From an uncultured Christensenellaceae bacterium (GTDB lineage Bacteria > Bacillota > Clostridia > Christensenellales > Pumilibacteraceae): DNA of 64,000 nucleotides. Position 1 is the first letter of the stretch, and every line of letters begins with the position of its first letter. Shown here in pieces: positions 6,170-12,155 of the stretch. Location of the stretch: positions 1 to 64,000 of the forward strand of contig CAJUKG010000002.1 in assembly GCA_910586925.1 (NCBI GenBank), read 5' to 3'. Made by a program: the position numbers and the translations under genes. Under the pieces are notes generated by a model. It was given only the letters and a program-made list of their open reading frames with translations, was not told where the DNA came from and searched no databases.

Positions 6170-6883
6170 TCACTTATAAAGCCAAGGATATTTTGTCTTA
6201 TTGTCTTGGTAAGCTTTGACGTTAGCTTCCGATTGCTGCCAGAAAGACTCTCTACGGTTCCAGCTATAATTAAATCCCTCTCCGTCCAAAGCTCTTATTG
6301 TGAGAAGATTGCAAATCATCGAAATCAATGCGGCGGGCTCAGTTGCTGACGCATTAGTAGCTCTCCCGTTCGCATCATATTTATAGGTTGTTCCATCGAT
6401 AGTAACTGAAGTGTTTGGTTCGCCAATTAACAACTCTGGCTTATCGATGTTGGGCGGAGTCCAAGGGTAGTACCAAATACAGTCTTCTAAGGAAGGAGCC
6501 TTTTTTGTTGGCAGGTCTTCCCCGAGGATATTCGCATAGAAACAGCTGTCTTCATATTGTCTATCAACTTCCTCGATAGACTCTTTATATTTTCTAAGAT
6601 GTGTTTGCTGAGAAGAGCGCTTTTCGCTTTCTTCTCGAGGGTCTGGGATATCGTACTTCACAAACAACATTTCAATTTTCTGCATGATGGTTGTTCCATC
6701 AATAGGAGCCATATCTTTTAGGTCGTTGATGACCTTCTTATAATTGTCGCACCACAGTTCGTCTTGGCGTTTGACGTTAGTGATAGTTTGTTTTCTTTGT
6801 GCTTGTTTCTCTTCCTTTTTTTTTGCGGAGTCAAAGAACCACACAATTAAAAAGACTACAAGCACTATAAGTGCTAATGTCAT
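6170..6883 (-). CDS. Membrane-anchored hypothetical protein near the attachment site
   Basis: A protein of 237 residues starting MTLALIVLVVFLIVWFFD after a GGAG site. Residues 2-17 form one N-terminal membrane helix, followed by a Lys/Glu/Gln-rich coil and a mostly polar domain of about 190 residues. The C-terminal region contains VTIDGTTYKYDANG and a Trp-rich stretch. I recognise no family. Its stop abuts the stop of the antitoxin-like gene (convergent, no gap). A gene in this place, next to the attachment site and outside the replication cluster, is often a lysogenic-conversion gene expressed from the prophage, but that is only positional inference. Confidence 0.6.
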   Translation of the reverse strand: MTLALIVLVVFLIVWFFDSAKKKEEKQAQRKQTITNVKRQDELWCDNYKKVINDLKDMAPIDGTTIMQKIEMLFVKYDIPDPREESEKRSSQQTHLRKYKESIEEVDRQYEDSCFYANILGEDLPTKKAPSLEDCIWYYPWTPPNIDKPELLIGEPNTSVTIDGTTYKYDANGRATNASATEPAALISMICNLLTIRALDGEGFNYSWNRRESFWQQSEANVKAYQDNKTKYPWLYK

Positions 6884-6992
6884 ATTAAGTTTTCTCCTTT
6901 TTGTGTAAGTTATGATTAACCACACTGCTATAGAATAGCATAAAAAATTTTAACAGTCAATCTCATATGGGGCTTTGACAAGTTGAAAACGA

Positions 6993-7021
6993 TTGACTTA
7001 ATAATTCCTTTAATATATAAT
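6993..7021 (+). promoter_or_regulatory. Rightward promoter at the prophage end, pointing into prfB
   Basis: TTGACT, a 17-base spacer and TATAAT form a near-consensus promoter reading out of the prophage. The predicted start, near 7028, lies upstream of the secA fragment and prfB, with no terminator obvious before prfB. It may replace the secA promoter that prfB normally shares. Confidence 0.65.
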
Positions 7022-7035
7022 ATTCTTGTTATCTT

Positions 7036-7061
7036 GTGGACTGTGTCCACATTCTGTCCAC
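7036..7061. other. Palindrome and repeats beside the attachment site
   Basis: GTGGACTGTGTCCAC (7036-7050) is a perfect 6-base inverted repeat around TGT, followed by another TGTCCAC at 7055. It sits just after the predicted transcription start at about 7028, a natural operator position. Further along, AAGTGATA occurs twice 20 bases apart (7151 and 7171), as arm-type integrase sites often do. Confidence 0.45.
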
Positions 7062-7184
7062 GCCGAGCATATCACGGTAAGTGTTTATAAATGAAGCATA
7101 GTATCAAATGGGATCTTTTTTCCTAAACTTACCCTAAATATTTCGGCTACAAGTGATAGTGAGGTATCAAAAGTGATAATAAAT

Positions 7185-7250
7185 GAATCACATCCTAAAA
7201 CGTGCGGCAGCGGCAAGAAGTATAAGAACTGCTGCGGCAAAGACAGCTAA
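7185..7250 (+). pseudogene. secA: 3' end fragment of secA (SEC-C motif); attR site
   Basis: In frame, 7203-7250 encodes CGSGKKYKNCCGKDS and a stop. This is the second half of the SEC-C zinc motif that ends SecA (normally with a preceding DPCPCGSG). The residues before it (NESHPKT) no longer match, and the frame runs back only to a stop at 7092. The remnant is followed by prfB, the usual neighbour of secA in Firmicutes. The simplest reading is that a phage integrated inside the 3' end of secA, leaving this fragment at the right junction while the phage restored the reading frame at the far end. The crossover region would be roughly 7203-7250. Confidence 0.75.
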
Positions 7251-7251
7251 C

Positions 7252-7350
7252 TCGGCGGCGTATTCATCGCGTGCTACACCCACAAGTAAATTTGCTTGCT
7301 TGCAAAGGCAAATTTGCGCCGTAGGGGCACCGAAGGTACTCCGCCGCCGA
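7252..7350. repeat. Nested inverted repeats between the secA fragment and prfB
   Basis: TCGGCGGCG at 7252-7260 pairs with CGCCGCCGA at 7342-7350, enclosing an inner inverted repeat AAATTTGC (7288-7295) / GCAAATTT (7308-7315). The RNA could form a long two-tier stem ending 40 bases before the prfB start. It may be a processing or stabilising structure between secA and prfB, or a small mobile repeat. Confidence 0.5.
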
Positions 7351-7390
7351 TGCAATTACTGTTTGATTAAAACAACACTTGAGTTAATCT

Positions 7391-8488
7391 ATGGATTTGG
7401 AAGAGAGCAAAACACGAATACGCACCGCCGAGGGCGTCATAAACGACGCATACGCGGCGATCGCGCCCGACAAACTCAAAGCGAAGCGGGCGGAGCTTGC
7501 CGTGCGCCAAAACGATCCCGATCTGTATTCGGATCCGAAAGCGGCGCAAGCGGTAAACAGCGAGGCGAAGTATATCGACGATTTGCTCGAGAAATTCGAT
7601 AAACTGTTCCGCACAGTGAACGACCTTTACGCAATGGCGGAACTGCTTTCCGTCGAGGCGGACGCGGAGCTTGCGGAAGAATTGTTCGCGGCGACGGTGC
7701 AGCTCGAAGACGCCGCCGACAAAGCGCAGATCTCCGCACTGCTTAAAGGCGAGTACGATAAGTCTGATGCGATACTCTCGCTGCACGCCGGTGCGGGCGG
7801 CACCGAGGCGCAGGATTGGGTATCCATGCTGTTTCGCATGTATAAAATGTACTGCGAGAAAGCGGGGTATTCGGTGGAAGTGCTCGATCGGCTCGACGGC
7901 GACGAGGCGGGCATAAAGAGCGTGACGTTCGTCGTGCGCGGCGTGAATGCTTACGGGTATCTGAAAGCGGAGATGGGCGTGCACCGCTTGGTGCGCATTT
8001 CGCCGTTCGACGCGAACGCGCGGCGGCACACGTCGTTTGCGAGCCTCGAAGTGATGCCCGAGATAAAGGACGACGTGACGGTCAAGATCAATCCCGACGA
8101 TATACGCGTGGATACGTACCGAAGCAGCGGCGCGGGCGGTCAGCATATCAACAAGACTGACAGTGCGATCAGAATAACGCACTTTCCGACGGGCATAGTC
8201 GTCACCTGTCAGAACGAACGCAGTCAAACGCAAAACCGCGAAATGGCTATGACGATGCTCAAGAGCAAGCTCGTGGAACTTAAAGAGCGCGAAGCGGCGG
8301 AGAAAGCGGCGAGTCTTAAGGGCGACCTCAAGAAAATCGAGTGGGGCAGTCAGATACGCTCGTACGTGTTCCAACCGTACACGCTCGTAAAGGATCACCG
8401 CACGGGCTACGAAAACTCGGACATTCAATCGGTCATGGACGGCGATATAGAAGATTTCATTATAGACTATTTGAAAAAGACGGCTTAA
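7391..8488 (+). CDS. prfB: Peptide chain release factor 2
   Basis: RF2 of 365 residues, which ends translation at UGA and UAA by triggering hydrolysis of peptidyl-tRNA. It carries GAGGTEAQDW, the stop-codon reading tripeptide SPF in RISPFDANARRH, and the catalytic GGQ in SSGAGGQHINKTDSAIRI. The length is normal. Many prfB genes require a programmed +1 frameshift at an in-frame UGA near codon 26; here the frame is open from the first codon to the end, so that autoregulatory loop is absent. The start ATG has only a weak purine stretch before it, which suits translation coupled to, or initially following, an upstream gene. It stands directly downstream of the SecA fragment and 17 bases before tsaD. 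Confidence 0.95.
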   Translation: MDLEESKTRIRTAEGVINDAYAAIAPDKLKAKRAELAVRQNDPDLYSDPKAAQAVNSEAKYIDDLLEKFDKLFRTVNDLYAMAELLSVEADAELAEELFAATVQLEDAADKAQISALLKGEYDKSDAILSLHAGAGGTEAQDWVSMLFRMYKMYCEKAGYSVEVLDRLDGDEAGIKSVTFVVRGVNAYGYLKAEMGVHRLVRISPFDANARRHTSFASLEVMPEIKDDVTVKINPDDIRVDTYRSSGAGGQHINKTDSAIRITHFPTGIVVTCQNERSQTQNREMAMTMLKSKLVELKEREAAEKAASLKGDLKKIEWGSQIRSYVFQPYTLVKDHRTGYENSDIQSVMDGDIEDFIIDYLKKTA

Positions 8489-8505
8489 CGTCGGGTAGAA
8501 AACGA

Positions 8506-9525
8506 ATGGCTATTATTTTGGGAATAGAAACGTCGTGCGACGAAACGTCGGCGGCGGTGCTTAAAGGCGACGAGCTGCTGTCCAACGTCATCTCGTCGCA
8601 GATAGATATTCACCGCAGGTTCGGCGGGGTCGTGCCGGAGATCGCGTCGCGTAACCATCTTACGGCGATAGTGCCCGTCATAGACGAGGCGTTATCCCGC
8701 GCGGGAATAGAAAAGCGCGAGCTTGACGCGATAGCCGTGACTTACGGTGCGGGGCTTGTCGGCGCGCTTCTCGTAGGCGTGTCCGCGGCGAAAGCTCTTG
8801 CGTATTCGCTCGGCGTGCCGCTTTATGCGGTCAATCATATAGAAGCGCATATTGCGGCAAACTACATATCGACGCCGCAGCTTAAGCCGCCTTTCCTCGC
8901 GGTAGTTGCGAGCGGCGGGCATACGGGCGTCGCGCGCATAGACGGATTAAACAGTTTCACCATGATAGCATCGACCACCGACGACGCCATAGGCGAGGCG
9001 TTCGATAAAGTGGCGCGCACCGTCGGTTTGCCGTACCCCGGCGGACCCGAAATAGACAGGCTCGCAAAGACGGGAAAGCGCAGTATAGCGTTTATCGACC
9101 GTAACGGGAAGAAGCGCAAGAACGGCGAGCTGTCGTATTCGGGACTCAAGACCGCCGTGATCAATTACATGCACAACCTCGAACAGCGCGGCGAAACGCC
9201 CGTCGTTCCCGACATTTGCGCGTCCTTTCAGGCGGAAGCGGTCGACATGCTCGTGGATTGTGCGATGCATACCGCCGAGCGGTCGGGGATAAAAACCGTC
9301 GTCGCGGCAGGAGGCGTATCGGCTAACAGCTATCTTCGCGAAAAGCTGAACGCGGAATGTGAAAAGCGCGGGTTGGAAGTGCATTTCCCGCCCATGTCGC
9401 TGTGTACCGACAATGCGGCTATGGTCGCGGTTCGTGCTCGCGGCATGATGCAGGAGAACGTGCCGCCCGCTTCGCTTGATTTGAACGCGGTGAGTTATCT
9501 CAAAATACCTACGGCATCGGATTAG
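8506..9525 (+). CDS. tsaD: tRNA threonylcarbamoyladenosine synthase subunit TsaD
   Basis: A 339-residue member of the Kae1/Qri7/YgjD family, which transfers the threonylcarbamoyl group to A37 of ANN-decoding tRNAs together with TsaB and TsaE. It begins AIILGIETSCDETSAAV, carries the metal-binding HIEAH motif in AVNHIEAHIAANYI at about residue 108, a GGHT segment, AAGGVSANSYLRE and the late metal ligand in SLCTDNAAMVA. I chose ATG 8506; the frame is open further upstream but overlaps prfB. It follows prfB by 17 bases, so co-transcription is likely. Confidence 0.95.
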   Translation: MAIILGIETSCDETSAAVLKGDELLSNVISSQIDIHRRFGGVVPEIASRNHLTAIVPVIDEALSRAGIEKRELDAIAVTYGAGLVGALLVGVSAAKALAYSLGVPLYAVNHIEAHIAANYISTPQLKPPFLAVVASGGHTGVARIDGLNSFTMIASTTDDAIGEAFDKVARTVGLPYPGGPEIDRLAKTGKRSIAFIDRNGKKRKNGELSYSGLKTAVINYMHNLEQRGETPVVPDICASFQAEAVDMLVDCAMHTAERSGIKTVVAAGGVSANSYLREKLNAECEKRGLEVHFPPMSLCTDNAAMVAVRARGMMQENVPPASLDLNAVSYLKIPTASD

Positions 9526-9550
9526 CAAAAGACAGAGCAAGGAGGTTATA

Positions 9551-10255
9551 ATGACGCTCAAGAAAAACGGTCTTAACGATTCGGATAAAATTCTCGTCAC
9601 CGTCGCGCTGTGGCTTTCCATGGCGACGCTGTTCATGACGGCATTGACATTGCCGATGTTGCCGCCGAACGTAATGATATTTTACCGTACCGCAGACGGC
9701 ACGATGCCCGAGTCGTACAGTAAGTATAATAATTTGTTTCTTATACTCGTAACCCTCATTCCGACGGTGATAATATTTATCGCCGCGGGACTGAAACGGC
9801 ATAACAGACTGCAGAACAACTTTATGTCGGTAATGCTGTTTTCGATCATGCTGGCGTTGAGTATCGGTGCCGTGATCGTGTACGGCATAGTTCAACAGTT
9901 TAACGCAAGCAGTGCGGTCGTCGGCGCGAATATCCACGGCATTGTCGCTATCATAGCCGCATTTGTTCTTTCGCTCGTTTCTGCGGTTTATCCGTCGTTC
10001 AATCATCGCATAAAGGCGATCGAGCGCGCGCCCAAGCGGACGGGACTGCGTGCGCGCGTGGCGGAGAACAACGACAGATTTTGGAGCGTGGGCGGCTATG
10101 GATATTTGATCGTCGCCATAGTATGCTCGTTCCTGCCGCATGCATTCGCGTACATTCCCGTCGCGGTCGCGATCGTCGCGCACGTGATATTCATGTGCAC
10201 GTTCAGAAGTTCGACGCGCGAAGAACGCGTTGCGCGTGAAGCCGTGCGTCAATAA
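9551..10255 (+). CDS. Integral membrane protein, DUF1648-like
   Basis: A protein of 234 residues with about six membrane helices at roughly 15-38, 60-80, 92-113, 124-147, 180-198 and 201-217. The loop after the first helix, LPPNVMIFYRTADGTMPESYSK, resembles the LP-x-x-I-P-x-H-x-x-x-G-x-x-D-x-x-x-SK pattern of DUF1648 membrane proteins, in which the histidine is here replaced. Some relatives sit with transcription regulators in stress or bacitracin/immunity loci. It has an excellent site (AAGGAGGT) and starts 25 bases after tsaD. A rho-independent terminator follows. Function unknown. Confidence 0.7.
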   Translation: MTLKKNGLNDSDKILVTVALWLSMATLFMTALTLPMLPPNVMIFYRTADGTMPESYSKYNNLFLILVTLIPTVIIFIAAGLKRHNRLQNNFMSVMLFSIMLALSIGAVIVYGIVQQFNASSAVVGANIHGIVAIIAAFVLSLVSAVYPSFNHRIKAIERAPKRTGLRARVAENNDRFWSVGGYGYLIVAIVCSFLPHAFAYIPVAVAIVAHVIFMCTFRSSTREERVAREAVRQ

Positions 10256-10269
10256 ACTTTCGAAAAATT

Positions 10270-10305
10270 ACCGACGTGTCGAAATGCTCGATACGTCGGT
10301 TTTTG
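10270..10305. terminator. Rho-independent terminator (bidirectional)
   Basis: ACCGACGTGTCGA pairs with TCGATACGTCGGT around a five-base loop, followed by TTTTTG; an A-run on the other side lets it serve the convergent TetR gene as well. Confidence 0.85.
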
Positions 10306-10335
10306 TTTCGGAAATATTCGCGGTGCGGCGGCGGG

Positions 10336-10887
10336 CTACATGAGATATTTCACGCCCATATACGAAACCTGTTCGCCGATTTCGGCGATCTCCTCGACCG
10401 TTTCGTGCATGCCGCTGTTCAGCCAATAATTGAGAAGCCCGAGAAATCCGTTGGAAACGAAAATGTAGTAGTAGTTGATTTTGGAAGCGGGGCAGTTCGG
10501 GTACAGCGTGCTCATGACGGTGACTACCTTCGATCTTCCCGCTTCGACGGCGCGATTGAAGAAATCGGATTTGTATTGCGAGCCTAAGAGCAGTTTGCAA
10601 ACGTTCTTGTTTCGCGCGACGAAATCGAAAAACATTATGTAGAAATTTTTCGCGGGCGCGCCGTTACTGTCTACCGTCGACTGCGCGAGAAAATGCAAGA
10701 ATTCGCGTTCGACTTGCGCCTCTATATCCGTCAGCACGTCCTGTATCGAATTGTAATGGTAGTAAAACGTGGCACGGTTCACTTCCGCCTGTTGGCAAAG
10801 CATGGTAGCCGAAATCTCGTCTATCGGCATTGTTTCGAGCATTGCGATGAGCGCGGATTTGATTTTTTCGATATTTTTGTTTTTCAT
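10336..10887 (-). CDS. TetR/AcrR-family transcriptional regulator
   Basis: A 183-residue regulator. Residues 1-50 form the TetR DNA-binding domain, with the recognition part EISATMLCQQAEVNRATFYYHYNS and then a helix IQDVLTDIEAQV. The C-terminal ligand-binding and dimerisation half is helical, ends near a pair of aromatics (FVSNGFLGLLNYWLNSG), and resembles the TetR_C group found with dihydroxyacetone-kinase and small multidrug regulators. ATG 10887 was taken over an ATG three codons earlier on similarity to family starts. It has its own consensus promoter (10942-10970). No obvious target gene lies next to it: the neighbours on both sides are separated by terminators or their own promoters. 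Confidence 0.85.
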   Translation of the reverse strand: MKNKNIEKIKSALIAMLETMPIDEISATMLCQQAEVNRATFYYHYNSIQDVLTDIEAQVEREFLHFLAQSTVDSNGAPAKNFYIMFFDFVARNKNVCKLLLGSQYKSDFFNRAVEAGRSKVVTVMSTLYPNCPASKINYYYIFVSNGFLGLLNYWLNSGMHETVEEIAEIGEQVSYMGVKYLM

Positions 10888-10941
10888 GATATGCACCGAA
10901 AGTCATGCGTCGGCTTTTGCCGCGCGAATATTATATATAGC

Positions 10942-10970
10942 ATTATAACATTACGCACGCCGACTGTCAA
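10942..10970 (-). promoter_or_regulatory. Promoter of the TetR-family gene
   Basis: TTGACA (10970-10965), a 17-base spacer and TATAAT (10947-10942) on the minus strand. This is the closest match to consensus in the neighbourhood and is likely to be autoregulated. Confidence 0.8.
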
Positions 10971-11017
10971 GGTTTTTCAAAACATATTGCGCAAAAGCGA
11001 TACCGCATGCGGCACCG

Positions 11018-12028
11018 TCAAAAAAGCCGAGGTTTGCCGCCGCCGATCTCGGTCAGTTCGGGAATGGTTTTTATGTCTATTTCGCTATTCGGCGAAACGG
11101 GTGCTTTGCCGCAGTCCTCGAGAAGCGCGTTGAGCGCGTCGACGGAGGCGGCGGTGAATTCCGCGCCTTGCGGCGCGTCGTACAGTTTGGCGCGCAGTTT
11201 TCTGTTGGCGTATTCGGCGTCGGCACTGCGACTGCCTACCGAAAAGCTCCGCCGCGCAGTGCCGATTATGCGCGAGAAAAATTCCTCGTCGAGTTTGTCG
11301 GGAATACCGTTGTTTGCGCAAAACGTCTTGACGGCGAGGTCGGTGTTTTTGCCGAATATTCCGTCCGTTTCGAGCCTGTAGCCGCAGGCGGATAACAGGA
11401 TCTGCACCGCTTTCACTTTGCGTCCGCGCTGTCCGATCCCGCTTCCGCCCGTCACGGGGTAAGCGGAGAGATCGTCGCGTGGAATGTACGGCACGGCGAA
11501 ATTTTCGCATACTCCGATGGCTATATGCTCGGCGATCGCCGTCGCATAGTCGGGATCGCAGGCGAGTTTCATGTCGTCGAAACAGGTCATGTATCCCATG
11601 TCGACGATACAGGTCGCGCAGTTCGCGCCCGAAAGCCCGCCGTCCGAACACGTCGTGCACCGCTTTATCAGTCCGAGTTTCGCGCATATGTCCTCGCAGA
11701 GCACGCGCGAGGCGGGGTAGAACCGCCCGGGCGAACAGCGCGTCACGCAACCCGATACGTCGTTGAACGTGCGCCGCGACCCGAACGCCGCGAGCGAGAG
11801 TATTATCGCCGCATCCGCTCGGTGTCTGAAAATATGCCCGATCGCGTCCTGCGATTCGGTAGGCGTCGGCAGATCCGCAATATCGAAACCGCAACGCAAA
11901 AGTGCCGCTTCGGTGAGAAGTTTCGCGTGTTCGATCGCTTCCGCGCCGTCGATGCGCCGCCCGATATAAGGCATAACCGGCGACGTTCCGCAATTCGCGC
12001 CGCCCACTGCTATAGTAAAAATATCCAT
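11018..12028 (-). CDS. Amidase_3-like protein with degenerate active site plus peptidoglycan-binding domain
   Basis: A protein of 336 residues without a signal peptide. Residues 1-185 follow the N-acetylmuramoyl-L-alanine amidase (Amidase_3) layout: an opening beta strand, GRRIDGAEAIEHAKLL, RADAAIILSLAAF and VDMGYMTCFDDMKLACDPDYATAIAEHIAIG. The zinc ligands and catalytic residue are gone. The GHGG that follows the first strand is GGANCG, the second His region reads SLAAFG where active enzymes have S-I-H-x-N, and the catalytic Glu near the end is Asp (VDMG). Residues 205-255 are a peptidoglycan-binding domain (KAVQILLSACGYRLETDGIFG). A role in binding spore or cell-wall material without cutting it is likely; alternatively a divergent metal site exists. 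Confidence 0.7.
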   Translation of the reverse strand: MDIFTIAVGGANCGTSPVMPYIGRRIDGAEAIEHAKLLTEAALLRCGFDIADLPTPTESQDAIGHIFRHRADAAIILSLAAFGSRRTFNDVSGCVTRCSPGRFYPASRVLCEDICAKLGLIKRCTTCSDGGLSGANCATCIVDMGYMTCFDDMKLACDPDYATAIAEHIAIGVCENFAVPYIPRDDLSAYPVTGGSGIGQRGRKVKAVQILLSACGYRLETDGIFGKNTDLAVKTFCANNGIPDKLDEEFFSRIIGTARRSFSVGSRSADAEYANRKLRAKLYDAPQGAEFTAASVDALNALLEDCGKAPVSPNSEIDIKTIPELTEIGGGKPRLF

Positions 12029-12118
12029 ATACTATATATATGTGCGGTTACGCGCCGCGTGTGACGTCGCAACCGCAATTTAATTCATAGTGGTTTACAA
12101 GGAATTGCAATAAAATGC

Positions 12119-12148
12119 TTGACAAATCAATCGAATATGGGGTATAAT
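12119..12148 (+). promoter_or_regulatory. Promoter of copA
   Basis: TTGACA, an 18-base spacer and TATAAT. The -10 box ends seven bases before the copA ATG, so the transcript probably starts at or next to the start codon. A long palindrome-like CopY/CsoR operator was not evident. Confidence 0.75.
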
Positions 12149-12155
12149 AAGTGAC

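Larger units (their letters stand above)
1..7202. mobile_element. Right-hand part of a prophage integrated in the secA 3' end
   Basis: This segment is visibly AT-richer than everything after 7.25 kb, and all but one of its genes point left in tightly overlapping operons. It carries a phage-type recombination set (ERF, SSB-like, PD-(D/E)XK nuclease) and small zinc and membrane proteins. It ends at a fragment matching the SecA C-terminus, next to prfB. No integrase, structural or lysis gene is visible, so the element continues beyond position 1. It could instead be an ICE or a degraded prophage. The right boundary comes from the SecA match; the left boundary is not in view. Confidence 0.75.

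Noticed and set aside
7360..7470. A programmed frameshift in prfB
   Set aside because: No in-frame UGA lies near the expected site and the frame is open from the first codon.
7183..7602. A 139-codon frame beginning within the secA fragment
   Set aside because: It is out of frame with both the SecA motif and prfB, is unusually rich in Arg and Ala, and overlaps the real prfB start.
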